From contig CAYQDR010000005.1 in the NCBI GenBank assembly GCA_964416315.1, positions 1 to 64,000 on the forward strand: 64,000 nt of DNA, read 5' to 3'. This document shows, one piece after another, positions 9,065 through 15,774 of this stretch (positions are counted from its first letter, which is position 1; each line of letters starts with the position of its first letter). The stretch is from CAYQDR01 sp964416315. Its GTDB lineage: Bacteria; Methylomirabilota; Methylomirabilia; Rokubacteriales; DASRDR01. The notes beneath the pieces are model-generated. The model searched no databases. It saw only the letters and a list, made by a program, of their open reading frames with translations, and had not been told where the DNA came from. A program made the position numbers and the translations under genes.

Positions 9065-9093
9065 ATCCTTTCGCGCCGCCTCCGCCCTGTCAA
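9065..9093 (-). promoter_or_regulatory. Sigma-70 type promoter for the dehydratase operon
   Basis: On the minus strand: TTGACA (9093-9088), 17-nt spacer, AAGGAT (9070-9065). The -35 is perfect, the -10 weak (3 of 6). Predicted start near 9058. Confidence 0.5.
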
Positions 9094-9122
9094 GTGCGGT
9101 TGTTTCGAGCTGTTCCCAGTCC

Positions 9123-9150
9123 TTGACAGTCCCCCCCTCCGACCTAGAGT
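9123..9150 (+). promoter_or_regulatory. Sigma-70 type promoter, rightward
   Basis: TTGACA (9123-9128), 16-nt spacer, TAGAGT (9145-9150). It diverges from the dehydratase promoter and would drive the small ORF at 9198. Confidence 0.5.
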
Positions 9151-9197
9151 GCTTCCGACGGCCGCAGCCAAACGTCCGGCCCTCGGGGGATTCACGC

Positions 9198-9599
9198 ATG
9201 CCCCTTGCTCGGGTCCCCGGACAACCCTCCGTTCCTCGCCCCCAGGTCAGTAGTTCCTGCATTTCAAGATCCGGTCCCAGCCTCGCGTGCCGTGCGACCA
9301 GCAGTTCTGCTGGCACCGTTCCGGTGGCGATTCTCAGCAGCGCCACCTTCGATGCGACGCAGGTGGATCCCGCGTCGGTGGCGCTTGCGGGGGCTGCGGT
9401 GAAGCTCATCGGCAAGGGTGACCGGTATGCGTGCAGCTCGGAGGACGTCAACGGGGATGGCCTGCCTGACTTCGTCTGCCACGTCACGACGGCCCAATTC
9501 ATGATCGAGCCGGGCGACTCGATCGCCGTCCTGGAGGCTCAGACCGTGAGCGGCGAACCGATCCGCGGCGAGGATTCGATTCAGATAGTGCCAGACTGA
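9198..9599 (+). CDS. Small protein with Ca-binding-loop domain, probably a gene remnant
   Basis: 133 aa from ATG 9198, with GGGGA upstream. Residues from about 38 onward match a domain often seen at the C-terminus of large secreted proteins: VPVAILSSATFDATQVDPAS, the DVNGDGLPD calcium-type loop, and GEPIRGEDSIQIV at the end. The first 37 residues look like non-coding translation, and no signal peptide is present, so the domain is detached from the secreted protein it normally ends. It is either a broken gene or a stand-alone domain; codon use is somewhat less GC-biased than in neighbours. Confidence 0.5.
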   Translation: MPLARVPGQPSVPRPQVSSSCISRSGPSLACRATSSSAGTVPVAILSSATFDATQVDPASVALAGAAVKLIGKGDRYACSSEDVNGDGLPDFVCHVTTAQFMIEPGDSIAVLEAQTVSGEPIRGEDSIQIVPD

Positions 9600-9624
9600 A
9601 AGGCTGCGGCGAAGCAAGGTGCGC

Positions 9625-9655
9625 GCGGGCGCCGGGGTCGTTCCCCGGCGCCCGC
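9625..9655. terminator. Hairpin between convergent genes
   Basis: GCGGGCGCCGGGG pairs perfectly with CCCCGGCGCCCGC around a 5-nt loop (TCGTT). It lies between the small rightward ORF and the leftward MNT/HEPN genes, as expected of a two-way terminator; no T-run. Confidence 0.6.
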
Positions 9656-9668
9656 TGAGCGCAAGAGA

Positions 9669-10016
9669 TCAGCGCGGGAAGAGGACCACTCCTGCCTCGG
9701 TCATCCGGTCCACGGTCGGCCGGGCGGCCTCGTATTCCGCTTCTGTGTAGAGGTGGGGCTCGAGCCGCGGGATGTCCAGCGCCTGTTTGGTCACCGCGTA
9801 GGCGTCCGTTCGCGGCTCGCCCCGATAGATGACGAGCAGGTCCACGTCGCTGGCAACCGTGTGGCGGTCCCTCGCCCACGACCCGAAGAGAACCACGCGC
9901 CGCAGCGGGAGCAGCTTCTCGAGGCGGACGATCCCTTCCTCGAGGCGGCGGATCAATGCCGCGCGGTCAAGCTTCGGATAGAAGACCCGAACAGAACTTG
10001 AGGATCTCGTCGGCAT
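9669..10016 (-). CDS. MNT-type nucleotidyltransferase, antitoxin of HEPN/MNT pair
   Basis: 115 aa minimal nucleotidyltransferase. The GSWARD motif is at 45-50, with catalytic acids Asp57 and Asp59 in SDVDLLV. In HEPN/MNT type VII systems such proteins AMPylate the HEPN toxin and silence it. From ATG 10016 the gene overlaps its upstream HEPN partner by 50 nt; a TTG 20 codons in would remove the overlap. Both are read leftward, so this is a two-gene operon. Confidence 0.8.
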   Translation of the reverse strand: MPTRSSSSVRVFYPKLDRAALIRRLEEGIVRLEKLLPLRRVVLFGSWARDRHTVASDVDLLVIYRGEPRTDAYAVTKQALDIPRLEPHLYTEAEYEAARPTVDRMTEAGVVLFPR

Positions 10017-10359
10017 AGCCGATCAGCCGCTCCGCTTCGCTCCGCGTGTAGCGCGTCCTCGGCGCCCCGGACGGGTGCGCATTCGGATACCGCGCCGGGA
10101 TGTAGACCTTGTCCAGCTCCAGGCCGGCCTCACGTAGCCGCTCCGGCACCGTGTGGCGTGCGGCGAGCTCCCCGAGGAGGTCGGCCACGGAATGGCCCCA
10201 GGCCTCCGCTCCCATCTTCTGGAACACGGCCTTGACCCCCTTCTCGGCCGCTTGCTGAGCCGAGAAGCACGCCCAGTCGTAGTAGGCCCCCTGCATATCG
10301 CTCCGCGCGTGCAGGAGATCGCCCTCGGCCTGATTCATCCAGTCGCGGCTTCGCTCCAC
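9967..10359 (-). CDS. HEPN-domain toxin
   Basis: 130 aa all-helical HEPN protein. The N-terminal helix carries DWMNQAEGDLLHA, then FSAQQAAEKGVKA and GHSVADLL, typical of the family. The RNase-type R-x4-H motif is Arg90-His95 (RYPNAH), followed by YTRSEAERLIGYADEIL. HEPN proteins with this motif cleave RNA. The start is GTG 10359, with a G-rich ribosome site; an internal ATG at residue 8 is an alternative. Encoded just before its MNT antitoxin. Confidence 0.8.
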   Translation of the reverse strand: MERSRDWMNQAEGDLLHARSDMQGAYYDWACFSAQQAAEKGVKAVFQKMGAEAWGHSVADLLGELAARHTVPERLREAGLELDKVYIPARYPNAHPSGAPRTRYTRSEAERLIGYADEILKFCSGLLSEA

Positions 10360-10397
10360 GGAATACCCCCCAGGCGTGTCGGGCCCTCGGGCCGGAG

Positions 10398-10805
10398 CTA
10401 CAGCCAGGCGATCTTGGCCAGGTGCTCCACCTGGGCGAACTCACGGTGTCTCGTGACGATCATGGCCCTCCTTCGGATTGCGGTGGCGACCGTGAAGGCG
10501 TCGGCGTACGAGATGGGGAACCGGGCCTTGATGCGGGCCGCTTCGAGGACGTCGGAAAGGCCGTTCGAAACAAGCTGGATCGGGAGGGTCTCCAGACGGC
10601 GCAGAAACTCGTCGGCGCGTTCTACGGTCCGGTGCTTCGCGGTGACGTAGTACACCTCTCCGACGTTGATCTCGTTCATCAGGACCGACCCGCGAGAGCG
10701 TGACGCTGCCTTGAGGAGGGACCTAACCTTTTCGAAGCCGTCTTCCCGGTTGAGGAAGGTGAGCAGGGCGAACGAATCGAGCAGCCTTTCGCTCCTCGCG
10801 GGCAT
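10398..10805 (-). CDS. vapC: VapC-like PIN-domain toxin
   Basis: 135 aa PIN-domain ribonuclease, toxin of a type II pair. Acidic residues are Asp10 (LLDSFALL), Glu45 or Glu50 (MNEINVGE) and Asp102 (SYADAF). At the place where VapC proteins usually have a fourth acid (GDPEF-like), this one reads TRHREF, so the active site may be altered. The ATG start makes it overlap the AbrB gene by 83 nt, an unusually long overlap; initiation at a CTG near residue 8 would shorten it. Confidence 0.75.
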   Translation of the reverse strand: MPARSERLLDSFALLTFLNREDGFEKVRSLLKAASRSRGSVLMNEINVGEVYYVTAKHRTVERADEFLRRLETLPIQLVSNGLSDVLEAARIKARFPISYADAFTVATAIRRRAMIVTRHREFAQVEHLAKIAWL

Positions 10806-11028
10806 GCTCTGCCCTCCGTTCCTTCGCCAGCGCGTCGGTCAGCGAAGGGCCGCCCTGGAGCATCCCGCACGCCGCCTCGATCGGATCGTCCGGGAGGGGC
10901 TCGACCGCGACTTTTCGCTCGCCCTCAAGCGTGACCAGGACCTTGGCTCCCGGCCGGAGGCCGATCCGCTGCCGAAGCTCCGCGGGGATCACCACCTGCC
11001 CCTTGGCCGACGTCTTGACGACTGGCAT
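10723..11028 (-). CDS. AbrB/SpoVT-type antitoxin
   Basis: 101 aa. Residues 1-45 form the swapped-hairpin DNA-binding domain (KTSAKGQVVIPAELRQRIGLRPG), with a charged C-terminal half that normally wraps the toxin. ATG 11028. The reading frame continues 83 nt into vapC, giving a Pro/Arg-rich tail that may result from a small frameshift. An inverted repeat at its promoter (11049-11085) is a likely self-regulatory operator. Confidence 0.8.
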   Translation of the reverse strand: MPVVKTSAKGQVVIPAELRQRIGLRPGAKVLVTLEGERKVAVEPLPDDPIEAACGMLQGGPSLTDALAKERRAEHAREERKAARFVRPAHLPQPGRRLRKG

Positions 11029-11048
11029 GATGCGTTCACCTTCCCCGC

Positions 11049-11102
11049 GATTCGTTCAACATCCTTGACGCCAATCTAACGAATCTCCCCCTGCCTTGTC
11101 AA
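11049..11102 (-). promoter_or_regulatory. Promoter and operator of abrB-vapC
   Basis: Minus strand: TTGACA (11102-11097), 18-nt spacer, TAGATT (11078-11073). GATTCGTT (11049-11056) and its exact complement AACGAATC (11078-11085) are 29 bp apart centre to centre and flank the start region, as expected for antitoxin autorepression. Confidence 0.55.
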
Positions 11103-11283
11103 TGCGGCTCGTCCTCCTGTTGCCGACTCGGCGGCTTTAGGAACTTGCTGCCCCGACCGCCGGGCGGTCGACTTGAGGCGTGGCGCGGCAGCTCCGGCAC
11201 GGCGTGCCGGGCCGTGAGCACGAAATGGTGCGGCGATGTCAATTTCTTTCGCGGGCAACGGCCGCGCGTGTGGGGGAGCGCCC

Positions 11284-11312
11284 TTGACACTCGACCGGAT
11301 GTCGCCTTAAGG
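11284..11312 (+). promoter_or_regulatory. Possible promoter for the secreted protein gene
   Basis: TTGACA (11284-11289), 17-nt spacer, TTAAGG (11307-11312). The -35 is perfect but the -10 matches poorly. The rest of the 11103-11360 spacer shows only a short hairpin (CCGGCAC/GTGCCGG). Confidence 0.35.
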
Positions 11313-11360
11313 TGTTGCCTGTTGCGCGCGCAGTCCACGGAGGAGGAGGTGCGTTCCGTA

Positions 11361-11984
11361 ATGATGACTCCTGCTGGCGGCTCGCTCGGCGTGGCCGGCG
11401 TAAGGCTGCTCATCGCCGTCGCTATTGCCCTCCATCTGTCGGCGCTGCCGGCCCGCGCCCAGGGGCCGGCCCTGTCGCCGGAGCTGGAGCAGGTTCGCGC
11501 GGCCCTCGCGAGGTACGAGGATCCGGTGCTCGCGATCCATGACGGGTACTTCTCCACCCTGGGCTGCATCGAGTACCCCCGCCCCGCCGCTCCCGGCCAC
11601 GTCCCATACCCCGCCGGCGGCATGGGCATCCACTTCCTGAACCCGCGGCTGATCGGCCCGGTCCCAGACCCGCAGCGCCCGCAGATCCTCATCTACGAGC
11701 CGGCCGGCGACAAGCTCCGGCTCGTGGCCGTCGAATGGTTCATCCCGCTCGCGACGGGGATCAAGGAGCGACCCTCGATCTTCGGCCAGCCATTCGACGG
11801 CCCCATGGAAGGGCATCACCCGCTGCTGCCGGCCGCCCTGCATCACTACGACCTGCACGTCTGGCTCTTCAAGGCCAACCCGGCGGGCCTGTTCAGCCCC
11901 ACGAACCCCTCGGTGACGTGCGGCGCGTACGGCTACACGTTTCGGGAGGACGCGCCGAAGTTCGTTCCACACCCGAAGCCCTGA
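11361..11984 (+). CDS. Conserved secreted protein of unknown function
   Basis: 207 aa. ATG 11361 follows AGGAGGAGGT. Residues about 12-33 form a signal peptide (RLLIAVAIALHLSALPARAQ) with cleavage after ARA. The mature part has distinctive blocks: HDGYFSTLGCIEYP, PAGGMGIHFLNPRLIG, QILIYEP, KLRLVAVEWF, FGQPFDGPMEGHHP and HHYDLHVWLFKANPAG. I recognise this as a conserved hypothetical family; the clustered His residues hint at a metal site but no activity is known. It is monocistronic or leads the following LLM gene (28 nt gap). Confidence 0.7.
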   Translation: MMTPAGGSLGVAGVRLLIAVAIALHLSALPARAQGPALSPELEQVRAALARYEDPVLAIHDGYFSTLGCIEYPRPAAPGHVPYPAGGMGIHFLNPRLIGPVPDPQRPQILIYEPAGDKLRLVAVEWFIPLATGIKERPSIFGQPFDGPMEGHHPLLPAALHHYDLHVWLFKANPAGLFSPTNPSVTCGAYGYTFREDAPKFVPHPKP

Positions 11985-12012
11985 GCCCGCGTCAGGGAAA
12001 GGAGTCGCCGGG

Positions 12013-12930
12013 ATGCGTGTCGGATTCAATCTCCCGCAGATCGGGCCCGCGGCGACGCCGAAGGCGCTGGTCGAGGCGGCGCAGCGCGCCGAGGCGCTCG
12101 GGTACGACAGCGTCTGGGTGACCGAGCGCCTGCTCTATCCTGTGAAGCCTCAGACGCCGTACCCGGCGACCCCCGACGGCTCGCTGCCCGCCGGGTACAA
12201 GCACGTGCTGGACCCGGTGGAGGCGCTGACATTCGCGGCCGCCCACACGAAGCGGGTCGGGCTCGGCACCAGCGTCCTCGACATGCCGTACTACAACCCC
12301 GTGTTGCTGGCCCGCCGGCTGACTACTCTGGACGTGCTCTCCGGAGGCCGGCTCCGGGTCGGCTTCGGCCTCGGCTGGTCGAAGGACGAGTTCGACGCGG
12401 TGGGCGTGTCCTTGCGGGAGCGCGGCGCCCGAGCCGACGAGTTCCTCCAGGTCCTCAAGGCGATCTGGACGACGGACCCCGTCGAGTTCAACGGCCGCTT
12501 TTATCGGGTGCCCCGTTCCATCATCGGCCCGAAGCCGGTTCAGAAGCCGCACCCGCCGATCTACCTGGCCGCCTTCGCGCCGGCGGCGCTCAACCGGGTG
12601 GCCCGCCTGGCGAACGGCTGGAACCCGGTGGGGATCCCGGTCGAGGGGATGGCGCAGATGATCGGCCAGATGCGGGAGATGGCGAAGGCCGCCGGCCGCG
12701 ATCCCATGTCGCTGGAGGTGGTCGTCCGCGGCAACCTCAACGTCACGCCGCAGCCGCTCGACGACAAGCGGTGGATCTTCTCCGGCTCCCTCGAGCAGAT
12801 CAAAGGAGACATCGGCCGGGTCCGGGCGCTCGGGGCGCAGGAGCTGTTCTTCGACCCCACGTTCTCGCCCGACGGGGAGACGGCGGCGGCCTTCCTCGCC
12901 TGCATGGAGCGGATCCGGAAGCTCGTCTGA
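12013..12930 (+). CDS. LLM-class flavin-dependent oxidoreductase 1
   Basis: 305 aa TIM-barrel of the luciferase-like monooxygenase superfamily, probably FMN- or F420-dependent, cytoplasmic. N-terminal strand MRVGFNLPQIG, then GYDSVWVTER, TKRVGLGTSVLDMPYYNP, GRLRVGFGLGWSKDEF, and PKPVQKPHPPIYLA are characteristic of the F420-dependent subfamily. AAAGGAG lies 8 nt before ATG 12013. The substrate cannot be assigned. Weak context link to the secreted protein upstream. Confidence 0.8.
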   Translation: MRVGFNLPQIGPAATPKALVEAAQRAEALGYDSVWVTERLLYPVKPQTPYPATPDGSLPAGYKHVLDPVEALTFAAAHTKRVGLGTSVLDMPYYNPVLLARRLTTLDVLSGGRLRVGFGLGWSKDEFDAVGVSLRERGARADEFLQVLKAIWTTDPVEFNGRFYRVPRSIIGPKPVQKPHPPIYLAAFAPAALNRVARLANGWNPVGIPVEGMAQMIGQMREMAKAAGRDPMSLEVVVRGNLNVTPQPLDDKRWIFSGSLEQIKGDIGRVRALGAQELFFDPTFSPDGETAAAFLACMERIRKLV

Positions 12931-12952
12931 CGACCCCCGGGCGCTGTCCCGC

Positions 12953-12982
12953 TTGCTCCCGGCGCCCGCCGGGCGGTACACT
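12953..12982 (+). promoter_or_regulatory. Promoter giving a leaderless start
   Basis: TTGCTC (12953-12958), 18-nt spacer, TACACT (12977-12982). The start point seven bases on falls on the GTG of the next gene, which has no ribosome-binding site. Confidence 0.5.
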
Positions 12983-12988
12983 CGGAGC

Positions 12989-13387
12989 GTGGGGCGTCAG
13001 CTCCGCATCACCGCCGGCAGCGTCTCCGCCACCGCCTCCCTCGATGATTCCCCCACGGCCCGCGAGATCTGGGATGCGCTTCCCATCGAGGCCAAGGTCG
13101 AGACCTGGGGTGACGAGATCTATTTCTCGATCCCCGTCACGTTGAAGGAAGACGGCGCGCGCGAGGTCGTGGAGTTGGGCGACCTGGGCTACTGGCCGCC
13201 GGGCCGGGCGTTCTGCGTCTTCTTCGGGCCGACACCCGTGAGCCGGAGGGGCGAGATCCGGCCGGCGAGCGCCGTCAACGTCTTCGGGCGCGTGGAGGGC
13301 GATCCGACCGTGCTCCGCACGGTCCGGGCGGGGACGCGGGTGCGGCTCGAGCGAGTCGAGAACAGCGAGCCTCGCCCGCGAGCGTGA
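12989..13387 (+). CDS. Cyclophilin-like fold protein (TM1367-like)
   Basis: 132 aa small beta-barrel protein. The family signature is clear: DDSPTAREIWDALPI, WGDEIYFSIPV, VVELGDLGYWPPGRAFC, FFGPTP and VNVFGRV. The fold resembles cyclophilin; no enzymatic role is established. The start GTG 12989 is chosen because it coincides with the predicted transcription start, and upstream codons are not conserved in style; a TTG at 12953 is the alternative. Confidence 0.7.
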   Translation: MGRQLRITAGSVSATASLDDSPTAREIWDALPIEAKVETWGDEIYFSIPVTLKEDGAREVVELGDLGYWPPGRAFCVFFGPTPVSRRGEIRPASAVNVFGRVEGDPTVLRTVRAGTRVRLERVENSEPRPRA

Positions 13388-13444
13388 CGGGGCGAAATTG
13401 AGAGAGCGAGACTTTGTCGCGCGGCTGGGGGGAGGCAGGCCCGA

Positions 13445-13482
13445 GCCGGTCGCTGAAGAGCGACCGGCCCGGCTTTGCCGGG
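13445..13482 (+). other. Tandem hairpins before transaldolase
   Basis: GCCGGTCGCT/AGCGACCGGC with a GAAG loop (13445-13468) is followed at once by CCCGGC-TTT-GCCGGG (13468-13482). They could end transcription of the upstream gene or structure the leader of the transaldolase mRNA. No T-run. Confidence 0.45.
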
Positions 13483-13558
13483 AGGGCCGCCCGGCGCAGC
13501 CGCGCCGGTCTGAACGGGATGGGGCGAAGCCCCCCTCCGATTAGAAGGGGAGGACAGC

Positions 13559-14215
13559 ATGAAGTTCTTCCTCGACACGGCGAACGTGAAGGAGCTCCAG
13601 GAGGCGGCCGCGATGGGGATCCTCGACGGGGTGACGACGAACCCGTCGCTGATCGCCAAGGAGAAGCGGCCGTTCCGCGACCTGGTGGACGAGATCTGCC
13701 GGATCGTCGACGGCGTCGTGAACCTCGAGGTGGTGGCGACGGACGTGGACGGGATGGTCCAGCAGGGCCGGGAGCTCGCGAAGATCGCCCCGAACGTCGT
13801 GGTGAAGCTCCCCACGACCGTCGAGGGGATCAAGGCGCTGCGCATCCTGGCGCGCGAGGGCCTGAAGACCAACCTGACGCTCTGCTTCTCGCCCTCGCAG
13901 GCGCTCCTGGTCACCAAGGCGGGAGCGACCTACGTGAGCCCCTTCCTCGGCCGGCTCGACGACATCTCGCACGTCGGAATGGACCTCGTCCGGACGATCC
14001 GCAGGATCTACGACAACTACGGGTTCAAGACGCAGATCCTCGCGGCGTCGCTCCGGAACCCGCTCCACATCGTGGACGCGGCCCTGGCCGGGGCCGACGT
14101 GGCGACGATGCCGTTCGCGGTCTTCCAGCAGCTCGTCAAGCACCCGCTCACCGACATCGGGCTCAAGCGATTCCTGGAGGACTGGGAGAAGGCGGGCGTC
14201 AAGCTCCAGCCCTGA
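13559..14215 (+). CDS. Transaldolase, short (TalC/FSA-like) type
   Basis: 218 aa class I aldolase, transferring a dihydroxyacetone unit between sugar phosphates in the pentose phosphate pathway, cytoplasmic. Typical blocks: MKFFLDTAN at the start, GVTTNPSLIAKE, the Schiff-base lysine in VVVKLPTT (about residue 83), TNLTLCFSPSQALL and YVSPFLGRLDDI. Length and motifs place it with the 210-220 aa subfamily that also includes fructose-6-phosphate aldolase. ATG 13559 follows GGGGAGGA. Confidence 0.9.
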   Translation: MKFFLDTANVKELQEAAAMGILDGVTTNPSLIAKEKRPFRDLVDEICRIVDGVVNLEVVATDVDGMVQQGRELAKIAPNVVVKLPTTVEGIKALRILAREGLKTNLTLCFSPSQALLVTKAGATYVSPFLGRLDDISHVGMDLVRTIRRIYDNYGFKTQILAASLRNPLHIVDAALAGADVATMPFAVFQQLVKHPLTDIGLKRFLEDWEKAGVKLQP

Positions 14216-14228
14216 CCCTCAGAGCGCG

Positions 14229-14930
14229 TCAGCCGGTCTTCGGAGTCGGCGTCCGCAGCCCTTTCCGCAGCTCCTTGTCCCCGCGCTCCCGGACGTCCTC
14301 CCCACGGACGATGTAGATCACGTCCTCGGCGATGTTCGTGGCGTGGTCGGCGATCCGCTCCAGGTTCCGGGAGACCAGGATCAGACTGAGCGCCCGGGGG
14401 ATCGTCGAGGCGTCGGCCATCATGTAGGTGAGGAGCTCCCGGAAGACCTGGTCGCGGAGACTGTCCACCTCGTCGTCGCCTTCGATGACGCTGCGGGCGA
14501 GCCCGGGATCGCGGCGGACGAAGGCGTCGAGAGCGTTTCGGACCATGCCCTGGGCGAGGCCCGCCATGCGCGGGATGTCGATGAGCGGCTTGACCGGGGG
14601 CTGGGTGATCAGGGACCGGGCGCGCAGCGCGATGCTGACGGTCTGGTCGGCGATCCGCTCGAGGTCGCTGTTGATCTTGATCGCCGCGACGAGGAACCGG
14701 AGGTCCGAGGCCATCGGTTGCTTCAGCGCGAGGAGCGTGAAGCACCGGTCGTCGATCTCGATGCACAGGAGGTCCATCTCCTCCTCGTGCCCGAGCACGC
14801 CTTGCACGAGGGCCTCGTCCCGGTCCACGAGCGCCTTCACGCTCTTGTGGATCATCGTCTCGGCGAGGCCGCCCATGGCGAGGAGGCGCTCCCGGAGGGT
14901 CTGAAGCTCGCGCTCGAAGTGCCGTTCCAT
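14229..14930 (-). CDS. phoU: Phosphate-specific transport regulator PhoU
   Basis: 233 aa, two three-helix PhoU bundles with the repeated metal-site pattern: residues near 90-100 (KINSDLERIADQ) and near 190-200 (SRNLERIADHATNIAED). PhoU links the Pst transporter to the PhoR kinase and keeps the regulon off when phosphate is plentiful. ATG 14930 has GGGAGG upstream; 13 nt after pstB, last gene of the pst operon. Confidence 0.95.
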   Translation of the reverse strand: MERHFERELQTLRERLLAMGGLAETMIHKSVKALVDRDEALVQGVLGHEEEMDLLCIEIDDRCFTLLALKQPMASDLRFLVAAIKINSDLERIADQTVSIALRARSLITQPPVKPLIDIPRMAGLAQGMVRNALDAFVRRDPGLARSVIEGDDEVDSLRDQVFRELLTYMMADASTIPRALSLILVSRNLERIADHATNIAEDVIYIVRGEDVRERGDKELRKGLRTPTPKTG

Positions 14931-14943
14931 GACCGCCTCCCGT

Positions 14944-15765
14944 CTAGCCGAAGCGGCCGGTGATGTACGCCTCGGTTTTCGGGTCCTGCGGGGTGGTGAA
15001 CAGCGCCTTGGTCACCCCGAACTCGATCAGCTCCCCGAGCAGCATGAACCCCGTGTAGTCCGAGACCCGCGCCGCCTGCTGCATGTTGTGGGTCACGATG
15101 ACGATCGTGTAGCTCGCCTTGAGATCGAGCATCAGCTCCTCGATCTTGGCGGTCGCGATGGGGTCCAGCGCCGAGCACGGCTCGTCCATGAGCAGGACAT
15201 CGGGCTCCACCGCGAGGGCGCGCGCGATGCAGAGTCGCTGCTGCTGGCCGCCGGAGAGGCCCAGGGCCGAGTCGTGGAGGCGGTCGGACACCTCGTCCCA
15301 GAGGGCCGCCGACCGGAGGCTCCGCTCGACGATCGCGTCGAGATCCGCGCGGTTGCGCACGCCGAGGATCCGCGGGCCGTAGGCGACGTTGTCGTAGATC
15401 GACTTCGGGAACGGGTTCGACTTCTGGAAGACCATGCCCACCCGCTTGCGGAGCTCGGTGACGTCGAGTCCCGGGTCGTAGATGTCCGTCCCGCTGACCC
15501 GGATCCGGCCGACGATCCGGACCCCGTCCACCAGGTCGTTCAACCGGTTGATGCAGCGCAGCAGCGTGGTCTTGCCGCAGCCCGAGGGGCCGATGTAGGC
15601 GGTGATCCGATGCTTGGAGACCGCCATGGAGACATCCTTGATGGCGAGCTTTTCGCCGTACCAGAGCGAGAGGTGCTCGATCTCCACCATCGGCATTTCA
15701 ACCACCGGCGCCGGCGCGGCGCTGGGGTTCAGATCCTGCGCGACACGAAGCTCTGCGCGTATCAT
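14944..15765 (-). CDS. pstB: Phosphate ABC transporter ATP-binding protein
   Basis: 273 aa ATPase that powers phosphate import at the inner membrane. Walker A GPSGCGKTT at 59-67, signature LSGGQQQR, Walker B VLLMDEP, switch His in IVTHNMQQA. The N-terminus is about 20 residues longer than usual, but ATG 15765 has a good AGGAG, so it is kept. 9 nt downstream of pstA. Confidence 0.95.
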   Translation of the reverse strand: MIRAELRVAQDLNPSAAPAPVVEMPMVEIEHLSLWYGEKLAIKDVSMAVSKHRITAYIGPSGCGKTTLLRCINRLNDLVDGVRIVGRIRVSGTDIYDPGLDVTELRKRVGMVFQKSNPFPKSIYDNVAYGPRILGVRNRADLDAIVERSLRSAALWDEVSDRLHDSALGLSGGQQQRLCIARALAVEPDVLLMDEPCSALDPIATAKIEELMLDLKASYTIVIVTHNMQQAARVSDYTGFMLLGELIEFGVTKALFTTPQDPKTEAYITGRFG

Positions 15766-15774
15766 TATCTTCTC

